Part shown: piece by piece, positions 22,462 to 32,699 of the stretch | Position numbering within the stretch: the first letter of the stretch is position 1 | How the letters are laid out: each line of letters begins with the position of its first letter | Assembly (NCBI GenBank): GCA_964036045.1 | Contig: OZ038381.1 | Location: 109,559,367-109,623,366, forward strand | Origin: Eutreptiella sp. 'Long Island Sound 2002' | Taxonomy: Eukaryota; Euglenozoa; Euglenophyceae; Eutreptiales; Eutreptiaceae | DNA length: 64,000 nt | Reading direction: 5' to 3' | Made by a program: the position numbers and the translations under genes | Notes under the pieces: generated by a model | What the model was told of the DNA's origin: nothing | Databases searched by the model: none | The model's input: the letters and a program-made list of their open reading frames with translations, nothing else

Positions 22462-25208
22462 TGACGCGTTCCCGTGGGGCGCCTGGCCACGGGACGCTGC
22501 GGTGGACACGCGCAACTGAGCAGGCAGGCAAAGCACTACGCTCACAGGGGCATGATTGCGCTCATGTCATGTGACAAAGCGTTTCAGAATCCTTGCCACT
22601 CTGTAACGAGGGAACAAAAGTATGTACAGGGTAAGGGCATCACAGATCAATGAACACTCAGTCCCAACTCGTATCCCAATCCCAGGTCCGACCCTCTCAG
22701 TGGCTGGTGGGGGCGGGGGCTCAAACACAACCCATGCCCTGCTCGGTCCGGACCCTGAAACCCTGCCAATAGGGGGGGTGTCCCGCCCAGCCACAGGCGA
22801 GTTCTTGATAAACAAGGGGGCTCTTCGGGACGAGGCAACTGACCCTATACCCTTTGAGTACGAACCTCTTGGAGCCCTCACCCTACCTGGTTCCCTCTGA
22901 GGTCCCGGCATCAGGGCACCACGGGTTCGTCAAGTGGGGTCATGATGCCAAAATCACCGAAATTGGCATCATCCTCACGCATAACTCGCCCAGCCAGGGC
23001 AAGGCCAATGGCCCAAAGGATAGGAGGCAGGACCTGGGACTTTCATCTGAGTGTACAATCTGGAATGAGGTCCGGGCTCCTTGTGGGCATAGAGATATCG
23101 GGCCGCCGATTGACCACACGGGGGGGTGAAATTGGGGTCCCAAAAGGGGGTCATTTTGGCTGCCCGAAATGAGCCAACATTTGGGTGTGCCCCCAATAGT
23201 ACATCTCCCCGCCGGCTTGGAGATCAGATCCGCCATTCAATACGCGATCCACCGGGAGTCCAACAGAGGCTTCCATGCACTTGGCCCCCAAAGATCCCCA
23301 TGCCACTTGGCGTGGTGACAATCCCAATTGGGTCCACAAATGCCAAAATGGCAAAATTGTCCACACTCACTTTGGGCTAGCACCCTAACCAAGGTAGCTC
23401 CGCTTCGCCCACGTGGTGTGTGAACCATGGGGACCAATGTCCATAACACCCATGTCATATATGGTCCATTGGTCCATGAGTCCGGCGTGCACGAGGGTGC
23501 TGAACATGGTGCACGGCGGGCAGAAAATGTGGAAATTTTCTCAAAATGGCCGAAAATGCGCACACTCATGGTTTGGGCAAATGAGGCACATGCCCGACTT
23601 GGACCAGAGTGTGCCATAGGATTGGTATCAAGTCATATGTGTCCAACATATCTTTTGGGCGTCGCCCAACTCCTCCGGTTTCGGGAATGGCAGGGTCGCC
23701 AAGTGAGGCGATGATTTCGGATGGTCCCAAATCGCCAACATGGTGGCCACAATACGCCAAGCCCAGGAGGAGTTATTCGCCGGGTCCAAGATATGTCGGG
23801 CACTGAAGTATGTACCCTCATGACATACTTGGGTCATGATGTCAATTGGGCGCAAGGTTGAGATACACGGTCGCCACTTGACATCATGATGGGCAAGAAA
23901 CAGCAATATTGGCGAAGAAACACCCAAAAGTGCCTTGAAAGGCCCACAAATATATTACAATATCTTCGGCATGGATTGAGTACTCGACCAATCCTTCTAA
24001 ACATAATGACTTGACATCAGAGACCTACGAGTCCACATATGTGCTCCACTTGGGGCGCTTTGGAGGGTCGTGCGCGCTGCCTCCCAAGTGGGCACATGCA
24101 AAAATGGAATATTGCAAAAAACACACCTTGCTCGCAACGCATCGCTTCGGGAGCGCTCCACAAGCGTCCCTTCACGGAGGTTAGGCTTGCGAGTGTTGGT
24201 TGGGAGTACAATGGAGGGCCTCGTGCGATATGGGGTCCATTAGCGGGTTAGTCTTGGAATGGTGCACCCGCCAAATGGGCGCGCGATATGACACCAAATA
24301 TGGCATACAACCCTACCCACGCCTTCTACACCCAACCTAGTGGCCTAGAACCAAAGTATGCCTATATTCTAATGTAACTTTGGTCCCTTAACACGCATGC
24401 AAGTGCTTTGGTCGAAAGTCCACCTCCTTTTGGAAAGCCGAATTATAGCATGCACGCAAAATATATTGCCAATATGTATATGGAGATCATACATGCACTA
24501 TCCGGGGAAGACAAGTGATATGCCCCGGATGTAGAGGCAAGCAAGGGTGGGACAAACGCCAACTCAACATACTTCTACACGTGCTTGGACGCCAAGTACG
24601 TGAAAAAGTGCACTTCTTGGAGAACACTCAAAATGAATAACCCTTTGGGTCTATTGAGTTGGGATCCTTTGGCCTCGTCCTATGCCTATGGGGGGCAAAA
24701 CCTCATACACAGTGCCTATGAGGCACGTTAGTTCGCCCTTGGTCGCTTGAACGCTCGTAACCCTTGTTATTCCACTTGGGGGTTCAAAGCGCCTTCGGCT
24801 GCCCAGATTTTCTGGGAAAAATCTGGGACGTGATCCGCTATATCAAGGAAGAAAATTGCGGATCACTCGAAGACTGTTTCAGTCATAACTTGAAGAGAAA
24901 TCGTATTATAGATTTATCTAATGCAGTCCACGGAACGGGCGACGACAGGCGGCGCGACTGCGGCGATTTCACGACAATTGGAAATCGCGGTAGAAATCGG
25001 GTGTTTCACCGATTTCCGACCGAGAATCGCCTAAGACAATAAAGTTATGGTCAATCTACATTGATTCAATGGTTAAGGATCGGATTCCAGATCCCGCGGA
25101 TTAGAAAACAGGGATATCCCGCCAACAGCCGGTGTCAACGGCTTCCGCACGGGTGTGACGGCTCACAGGCCTCCGGGCCATGGGCCATGGGTTCTGGGTA
25201 CCGCTTCA
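22462..25208 (-). repeat. 5' LTR of the 21-kb element
   Basis: This 2,747-base partner of the repeat at 4,180-7,098 is in the same orientation. Both share exact outer ends: TGACGCG on the low-coordinate side and CGCTTCA on the high side. Sequence beyond the ends differs, as expected for LTRs. The promoter should lie here but I could not place it confidently. Confidence 0.88.
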
Positions 25209-25470
25209 CAAGCGGCACAGGACACCGCACCCGCAACACCACACACAGAGCGAGCACGCCAGAGAGCAGGAGCCAGGAAGCCGTGCACGCAACACCGCAA
25301 ACAGGGCGTGCATGGCGGTGAACAGGAGCCAGGAGGCCCAGGACACCGTACACGCAATACCACACACAGAGCGAGCACACCGGTGAACAGGAGCCAGGAG
25401 GCCCAGGACACCGTACACGCAACACCACATACAGAGCGTGCACACCGGCGGCCCAGAACACCGCGCAGGA
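25209..25470 (+). repeat. Target-site duplication and right remnant of the 65-bp minisatellite
   Basis: CAAG at 25,209-25,212 repeats the left duplication. About four minisatellite units follow, in the same orientation as those at 3.8-4.2 kb. Two are full 65-base units and at least one is shortened. Together with the left remnant this is the pre-insertion target. Confidence 0.85.
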
Positions 25471-26203
25471 GGAGCAGGGCCGGGACAACGGGGAAAACAC
25501 ACACCCAAGGTGGAAAGTCCAGGACGGGAGCATGAGGCAGGAACGCCGGGAGAAGGTATGGAGTGTGCGGAGCAGCATCAAGGGGAGGAGGCGGCGACGG
25601 CAGGAGGAAAAGGCGAACGCAGGGGCCGGGAAGGGGGTACGGCAGGGGGAATGGAAGGAGGGAGGGGGGGAGGGGGGGGGGCAGCACACAGGGGCGCCAA
25701 GACGCAGAGGGGGAGACCCAGGGGACAACAAAGAGGGGGCGAAAGGAAGTAAGGCGAAGGGGTTGGGAAAGGATTCAGCCGGGGAGTACCAGCGGCTAGA
25801 GGCCCAGTAAACAAACGGCGCTCGAAGGGCACACTTGACGACGAGCATCGTGCTTTGATTGGGGCGGTAGAACGTGCTTGAGGCCCTGGAGGGGCCATTG
25901 AAGAACGCAAACACCCCCGGACACCGGGGATGCCTTTACGCCTGAAGCGAGGTGTGCAAGAGGGGAGGGTGGAAGGGACGAGGAAGGTAGCCAAGAGGGG
26001 CAGTGGAGGAGAGGCATACACTGTGTACACAGGAGACACACAATGTACGCGACCGAAGAGGAGGCCAGCGAAAGGAGCAGGGAGTAAATGGAGAGCGCGA
26101 GGAGTGAGACACGAAAGAGAAGAGCGGCATGCGCATGGACCGGGAGTGAAAGAACGTTCCAAGGGGAACAAGACCGAATCCATGCAGGAGTGGTGACACA
26201 GGG
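25471..26203 (+). other. G-rich leader before the LINE reading frames
   Basis: The region has very high purine content with long G-runs (for example 25,655-25,682). Frames are open in several registers but no domain is visible. It is probably the 5' region of the LINE. Its exact left end could not be set, because there is no terminal repeat to define it. Confidence 0.45.
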
Positions 26204-26600
26204 TATGGAGGGTGACGGAGTGGACTCCTTGCGGAGAGCTTTGAGTGTTATCGAAGGAGGCCAAGGCACAAATGAGGAAGCGAAGGAAGTGCGAGCAAGG
26301 GTAGTCGCTGCGGTCGAGGAGAGGTTACAGACAGGGGTGATGCTGGAGCCCCTGCCGCAGGGGGAGACGGGATGGAAGGAGTACGTACGGAAGCTGGTAC
26401 AAGGGAGGGGGATGGGAGGACCGCCGGAGGTTGAGGCGTGGGCGGCGAAGAATGGATACAGAGTGAAAGTGTACCGGGAGACGAAGGATGGAGAGGGCTA
26501 CAGGAAGATACAGGAGTATGGAGGGGAGAAGCGGGTGACAGTAGGAATCCTGTGGAGGAAGATGAGAGTGTATGAGGTTGTGTGGGAGCACGAGGAGACG
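26204..26600 (+). pseudogene. LINE ORF1, OTU-like module 1 (degenerate)
   Basis: The stretch begins MEGDGVDSLRRALSVIEGG and matches module 3 (PGDGKCLYWALSAVDG) across its length, including MGGPPEVEAWAAKNGYRVKVY, YRKIQEYGG and VGILWRK. The catalytic cysteine is replaced (GDGVDS against GDGKC) and the histidine before the final YEVVW strand is missing. If translated it would be a non-catalytic OTU fold. It lies in a different register from modules 2 and 3, and the frame change falls at about 26.6-26.75 kb. Confidence 0.7.
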
Positions 26601-26869
26601 AGGGAAGGCAGTACAACAGGAGAGGCGGGAAGAGCAGGCACGGGCGGGGGGGCACAGGTTAGGGTGGGTGCGGGAGGCGAACGAGGACACAGTGTTGCGT
26701 CAGGCGAGAGTCTGCCGTCGACGTGGGGAACAGGGGGGTGTGGGGAGTGCGGCGGGGAACGCAGAGGAACAGCAACGCAAGGCAGCATGGGCGCGGAAGA
26801 GGCGAGAGGGTGTATTGGAGGGGGCGAGGGAGAGGGCAGAGGAAGGGGTGCTCGTAGAGCACATGTACA

Positions 26870-27213
26870 CGAAGGATGTCAACAAATTGTGGGAGGTGTT
26901 GTGTGCACTGGAGGGCAGACCGAACAGTGAGGAAGAGGTACAGCAGATAAGGCAAGGAGTGGCTACCAGGGTGGAGAGTAGACACAATATGGGAGAAATG
27001 GAGGAGTGCCTGCCACAGGAGGAAGTATCGTGGCAGAGATACATACAGCGGACTAGACAGGGGAGGAGGATGGGGGGGCCAGCGGAGGTGGAGGCATGGG
27101 CAGCAGAGGGGGGGTACAAGGTGGCGGTTTACAGGGAGACAAAAAGCGGAAAGGGATACAGAAAGTTGGTGGAGTATGGGGAAGGAACTCTGCTGGATGT
27201 GGGAATCCTGTAG
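26870..27213 (+). pseudogene. LINE ORF1, OTU-like module 2 (degenerate)
   Basis: KDVNKLWEVLCALEGRP aligns with the catalytic helix of module 3 but lacks the GDGKC signature. MGGPAEVEAWAAEGGYKVAVY and YRKLVEYGEG then match module 1 closely. The segment ends VGIL followed by TAG at 27,211-27,213. Module 1 has VGILW at this point, so the stop probably replaced a Trp codon (TGG to TAG). Beyond the stop the same frame stays open and runs into module 3. Confidence 0.7.
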
Positions 27214-27276
27214 ACCAAACGAAGAACCTATGCGGTTCTTTGGGGTGTCAGAGGTCGAAGGAGTGACGCGGCAGAC

Positions 27277-28056
27277 GTGGCGGCGGCGGTGCAAAGAGTG
27301 CTGGACAGCGCACAAGAGGGGCAGGAATGGCCGGAAGAAATGCCGGAGGGGGCAAGGCGACAGGTCATACCAGGGGATGGCAAGTGCCTGTATTGGGCAC
27401 TCAGCGCGGTGGACGGAGCGGAGGGGCGGGCAGCAGCAGAAGAGGTGCGCAAAGCGCTCACGGAGGGGGAGATGGCGCGGCCCCCAGAGTCGGGCTGGGC
27501 GCGGAGAGTCATGAGGGACGCGGGAGCTAGCACGTGGGATCAGTACCTGGACAAAGTGCGCAGGGGAGAGATATGGGGAGGGGCATGTGAAGTTGGGAGG
27601 TGGGCGCAGAGCAAGGGATGCAGAGTGGCAATGTACCAGGAGTGGGGACCGCAGGGGGTGTATCGGAAGATGGCAGAAGTGGGAGAAGGGAAGCAAACGG
27701 CAGCAGCGCTGCTGTGGAGCAGACCAGGAGGGGGACACTACGAGCTGCTGTGGCCCCCGGGGGAAGAAGACGCGGAGGCAGTGGCAGGGGCGGACGCAGA
27801 AGAAGGGACAGAATCGGAAGGCGACGCAGAAGTGACAATGGAGGAGGAGTTGGCAGTAAAAGGACCGGAGAAGGGGGGGGGGGAAGGCAGCGGACGGAGG
27901 AGCACATGTGGCGGGATGTCCATCAAATACCGATCCAGGAGGGGGGGGAGAGGTGGAGGTACCAGGGACAGGAGGGCCCCGGGAGGGAGAGGAGGGGAGT
28001 GGGAGGGGGTACAGCGCAAGACAGAAAACTACGGGCGGGATGGGAAGGGGTGCTAG
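27277..28056 (+). pseudogene. LINE ORF1, OTU-like module 3 (catalytic residues present)
   Basis: IPGDGKCLYWAL (Asp codon 27,376-27,378 and Cys codon 27,385-27,387) is the classic OTU cysteine-protease nucleophile motif. The distal GGGHYELLWPP supplies the catalytic His (27,736-27,738). The spacing of about 115 residues between Cys and His fits a compact OTU domain. OTU proteases cleave ubiquitin-like chains; in LINEs the role is unknown and self-processing or escape from degradation are only guesses. An acidic, Gly-rich tail follows until the frame ends at TAG 28,054-28,056. The protein continues in another register, so one frameshift follows. Confidence 0.8.
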
Positions 28057-31000
28057 GAGTGCAATTACAGGAGATAGAGTATATTGAAGTGCCTGAGGGT
28101 ACGCTGAAAGGTGAGTGGCACAGGAGGCAGGCAGGGGGGGTGGACGTGTGGGTCACAGGGGGGGGGGGGGCAGTGTTGCAGCTGCAGCACAGGGAGGATG
28201 TGGGGACTGGGTGGGGGGCAGAGAGAGCGGTCCAGATACGGCCGGACAGAGCGGTGTGGCTGGAGCCGGGATGGAAGGGGAGGTACAGGTCGGCGGCGGG
28301 GGGACGCTGGTGGTTGGGTTGGCATATGACGTGGCGAGCGGACCAGGGGGAGGGGGTCCCAGTCAGGAATGAGTGGAGAGGAGAGCTACCAGGAGGAGGA
28401 CAGGAGGCGAGTAGCGTGCGCGCACAGTTCACTAGGGCGGCATTGACTCCGGCACCCACGACACAGGGACACGAGGGGCAGGGGTTGGTGTATACGTTCG
28501 GAGAGGAGATGACGCTGAAGGCGGCGGAGGCCATCAAAATGGTGCTGGATGAAGGGACGGCGTGCATGGCCAACCGCACGTACCATGTGCACCCACACAC
28601 GGGGGACACGTGGCAATGCACATTCCCGGGGGACGACGGCATGGAGAGTATAGCGCCACTGCCGGAGTGTGAGAGGCAGGGTGCAGAGATATCAGCCCTT
28701 GCCAGGGTGGCAGAAGAATTGGTGCGGGAGGCGGGAGGAATGGAGCACGAGAAGTGGGCAGTGGGGGCCATTCGGCGTGCGAGGTACCGCAGGGGAGAAT
28801 GGATGACGCGGGAGGACACAAAGGCGATATTCCCTGTGGCGACGAAGGGGCCGGCGGCGGCACAGTGGAGGGGACAGGCAGTCCACATCATCCTCCCGGA
28901 TGACAGGGTGGGAAGCAGGGGGATGGTGGAAGTCGAGGTACGCCACGGACAAGGGGCCAGGTACCAGTACGCCAGTACGATGTGCTGATCCCAAATGTGG
29001 TGGTCACGACAGCAGCAGCGGTGGGTATGGAGGTCCGGATTGGACTCGGCCGGGAGGGACAGGCGGTACAGGTGTACACCATGGGACACTCGGAGGGACA
29101 GCTGGCAATCCAATGGATGGCGGAGCCCGCGTGGAGGGAGCCGCTGCATCCCGAGGGCCAGGTGGGGAGGGGGAAGGCGGATGGGGCGGACACTGCTGAG
29201 CTGGAAAGAGCGGAGAAAGAAAGGGAGAAGCGCCAGAAGGAGGCGGCGGCAGAAGGGTTGGACATGCTGGGGGACGGCAGGGACAGGAAGGACATGCTGC
29301 AGAAGTGGGCGCAGAGGCTGAGGGGCAAGGCGACGGCAGGTCAGAATGTCTTGATAGAAAATGGAGAGGCGCAGCCAGGGCTGGAAGACTGCATCAAGGG
29401 ATGTAGGGGTGAAGAGGTACGGCAGATGGTGAGCAAGGCTAGAGAAGGCCAGAGCGGAGGCGGTGGAGGACAAGTGCAGGCGAGAGTGCACGCAGGCCAG
29501 GTGCCTTTGCAGGCTGGACGGACCACAGGAGCCCAAGGGAGGATACCATGGGATCAGAGTAAGGCAGCCCAGGAGACAAGGGCCTATGTGGCTGCAGATG
29601 GGGGAAGAGGAAGGGGCGCCGCTGGTGTAATTCCACCAAGTCAAGCACATGTGGGTGGGATATGCGGATGGTCGGAGCGGAACAGTGGGGGAGGAGGAGG
29701 AAGCGGGCGAGAGGCAAGCAAAGGCGCAGATCCTCACGACAAAGAAGGTGGAGCCGAAACAGGCGGTGCTGTGGATGCAGATGCAGCAGGATGCGCAGGT
29801 AGCGGCGTGTGTGGACAGCACGAGCAGAACAGTAGAGGTTTGGGGGCCCACGAGGCAGATCTTGGCCATGGCGCTGTACGTTGGGGAGACAGTGCGGCGC
29901 AGCAGAGGCATGGCCGGAGAGTGGGACCCAGACACAGAAATGCAACGGATGCGCAAGGTTATGACCATGGTTGACTATGACGAGGCGGCGGGGAGGAGGG
30001 CCAAAGGGCACACAATACAAGTAGTGTCCCCACAGGCGAGTGCCACGGGGGCTGCAGACCAAGGGGTCACGGACCTGGTGCAGGACGGACACACGTGGTG
30101 GGTCGTGGAACCCAAGGGGGATAGGTGCAAAGCGATGGTGTATACGGTGGCGCCGTTGAAAATGGTGGAGCACCCGCTCATGCGGTGGGTCGGGGAGGTG
30201 GAAGAGGTGAGGGTTGAAAGAACAGAGGAGGTACGCGAGATGGCCGTCCTACGGGCGTTGGAGTCGCAAATGGGTAGGTGTGCGGAGGCGGAAGAAGCGG
30301 AAGATATCAGGGAACAGATCCAGTTGGTATTGGAGTGGGTGGCCAGCAGCAGGGGAGGGGAGCAGCCGAGGTGGATCGTGGCACCCGGAACGGAGGACGG
30401 GCACATGAAGGAGGCATTGGAGAGAGCGAGAAGGCTCACGGAGGGGGCCAGGAAGCCAGGCCTGGAGGTGGAAGACGATCAGGGGGGGGAGAGGCCAAGT
30501 AGGTGGAGGGGGATGCAGAGGGGGAGAGGGGGACAAATGAGGTTCAAAGTGGGGGATGGGGATGGTGAGGAAGAACGAGACGAAAGGGGGCAGGACCAAG
30601 CGCGGGGAGACGAAGGCCGGGAGCCGGGACTGGCAGCAGGCGGGCAGGAAGACAGAGAGGAGGGGGAAGAAGGGGTGGAAGAGGGAGAAGCGGAGGGAGG
30701 AGGGCAGGAGAGTGCTGTTGGAGACAGGGTGGAGGAGGGGAGCAATGGGGAGGGGACAAGAGAGAGAGGTGAGAGGGAGGGCGGCAAGCGGGGGAGAGAG
30801 GCGGACGAGCAGGATCTGCAAGCAGAGCAGCAGCAGGAGGGGGAAGGGGAAGGGAGGCCAAGAAGGAAACGGGCGAGGGGAGTCAGGTACGGGGAGGAGC
30901 AGCGGGGCTGTGAAGAGCAGGGGGCGGTGCGGGAAGGGATGACGGTGTATGGTCCGCACAAAGTGAGTGGGAAGTGGAGGAGGTATGTGGGAACAGTGGA

Positions 31001-31235
31001 GGAGATGATCGAACAACAAGATCGCAAGGGACATGTGACGAGGGCAGCCATCGTGCAGTGGGAGGATCAGGGGGGGGGGGATGAGGAGAGACTGCCATAC
31101 CCGGTGGAAGGGTTGCAGGTATGCCCGCAAGGTAGGGAGATGGAAATACACGGGCAGCTGGTACCGGAGCAGGAGGCGAGAGAAATGGAGGGAGAAGAGG
31201 TGTCGGCGGGGGGGAAGAACAAGAAGAGGAAGTGA
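28010..31235 (+). pseudogene. LINE ORF1, distal part, broken over three registers
   Basis: Open stretches join in order: about 28,010-28,988, then about 28,970-29,650, then 29,649-31,235, changing register each time. They include an alpha/beta-looking part (VYTFGEEMTLKAAEAIKMVLDEG, CTFPGDDG) and a Glu/Lys coiled coil near 29.2 kb. A highly acidic Glu/Gly/Arg region lies at 30.5-30.85 kb. The C-terminal GMTVYGPHKVSGKWRRYVGT..VQWEDQGG segment looks like a small beta-barrel (Tudor- or chromo-like, unproven). The last frame ends at TGA 31,233-31,235. I recognise no named family in most of it. Confidence 0.5.
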
Positions 31236-31346
31236 CAATTAATGAAGCGGGGGGCGGCCGGGAAGAAAAAGAAAGAAGCCTGACGAAGACAGGGGGGAAG
31301 GAACAAAGGGGAGGACAAAGGCAAGACAGACAACGGGGATCTACGA

Positions 31347-32100
31347 GTGGATGGGGAGGGCAGGTGGCAACGCATGAAGTTGTACACCCATAATGACCCC
31401 GCGGCACTGTATCGGGCGGACAAGGCAGCGTGGCAGCAGATGAAGCTGCATGAGGCGGAACCCGACGTGGTGGCGTACCAGGAGATAAGGTTGCAGGGGA
31501 AGGACAACGTAGTGTGCGCACAGATGTACGACAAGGAGGGGAGAGAGTACCAGCGGGAGTGGGCGCAGGGGTGCGCAGAGGGCTCAGCATTGTGCAGGAC
31601 AAGAAGGTGGGAGCGAGGGGACGAAGGGCGGTGTATGATGTGGCGACGGAGCATGGACAGGTAGTCATCATTAACTGCCATGTCCCACATGGGAGGAGGG
31701 TCAAGGAGTATGTGGCGCAGGAGTACGTCAGGGCGATGGAGAGGGGGCCAGTCATCGTAGTTGGAAATTTCAACTACGATCCCTGGAGGAGGGGCGCGGA
31801 GACGGAGGTGGACCGCGAGGTGCGGAAGTTTGTGGAGGAAATGAGGCTGCAAGACGTGTCGCACAGTAGAGCCCCGGGCCCCTCACACTACCCGGCACCG
31901 GAAGGCAGCGCGCCGTCGCGGATAGACGCGGTGTACGCGGACCCCAGCTGGGTCAAGGGGGTGACGGCGGGATACATGGTGGGGCCGGAAGAAATGCAGG
32001 ACAGGAAGGGGCATTGCCCCATGATGGTGACTGTGGACGTGAAGGTGGTGGAGCCCGGGGACGAACAGGAGGATGAGCAGGGGTCGGACGAGGAAGGCGT
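31347..32100 (+). pseudogene. LINE endonuclease domain (EEP/APE type)
   Basis: The domain starts near KLYTHNDPAALYRADKAAWQQ, followed by PDVVAYQEIR with the metal-binding Glu (31,482-31,484). After a register change at about 31,570-31,590 come VIINCHVPHGRR, VVGNFNYD, SRIDAVYAD and DRKGHCPM. This matches the exonuclease-endonuclease-phosphatase fold used by APE-type LINEs to nick target DNA. The usual GDFN reads GNFN here (31,762-31,773) and the usual SDH reads KGH, so two conserved acidic residues are changed. With the frameshift, this copy is probably inactive. Confidence 0.75.
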
Positions 32101-32699
32101 CTGCCTGCCGCCAATGGTGAAGTGGCCGGAGGAGGGGGACGAGAGGTGGCAACAGTGGGCGCAGCGGGTACGCGCCAAAATGAGGCAGGGGAAACAAGTA
32201 CATCAAGCCATGAGGAGGGCAGCGCCGATATGCGGGTTTACCAAGCAAGGGGGGGAGTCGCAGGCACATCCCGAGCTGCAAAGGCTGGTGGCCACACTGA
32301 GGAAACGGCAGCAAGAGGAGGTCAAGGCACGGGCGCGAGAAGAGTGGACGGAGTGGCAAACGGAGGTGACACAGGCGAAGAAGAGGGTGCGAACAGCGAG
32401 GAGGGCTGTGGAGGAGGAACACGAGAGGATATACCAGAAAGTGGTGGCGGGGCATGAGAGATACATGGAAAGGGCGGTGCCGTACAAGTCGCTACGGTAC
32501 ATCAGAGAGCTCGCTGAGGCTGGAAAACCAAAGGAAATCAGGGCGGTGAGACTGCAGTGTGGCAGGGTCACTGGCAACAAAAAGGAAGTGCTGGAGGAGG
32601 TGGCGCAGAGTTGCAGGAGGCAGCACAACCAGGGGCAGCAGGAGCTAAGCGGGATGACAAGGAGAATTGTAAGGGCGTTACCGCGGGTGTTCACAGCGG

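Larger units (their letters stand above)
4180..25208 (-). mobile_element. About 21-kb Ty3/Gypsy chromodomain LTR retrotransposon
   Basis: Long direct repeats at 4,180-7,098 and 22,462-25,208 flank a 15.4-kb internal region whose coding strand is minus. Read on that strand, each LTR begins TGAAGCGG and ends GCGTCA. An 11-base polypurine tract lies directly before the 3' LTR, and CAAG is duplicated at the outer borders. Coding order is gag, protease, extra domain, RT, RNase H, integrase, chromodomain, the Ty3/Gypsy (chromovirus-like) order. Unusual features are the size, a leader of about 4.5 kb carrying a minisatellite, and a 1.5-kb 3' region. I recall Ogre-type Gypsy elements having similar size and tandem repeats, but no kinship is claimed. 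At least nine in-frame stops and one frameshift make this copy non-autonomous. Confidence 0.9.

Noticed and set aside
27923-29968. 681-codon minus-strand frame opposite the LINE, and similar antisense frames at 30-44 kb
   Set aside because: The G-rich coding strand has few stop complements, so antisense frames stay open by composition; they are Pro/Ser/Leu-rich with no motif, and the sense strand has the real domains.
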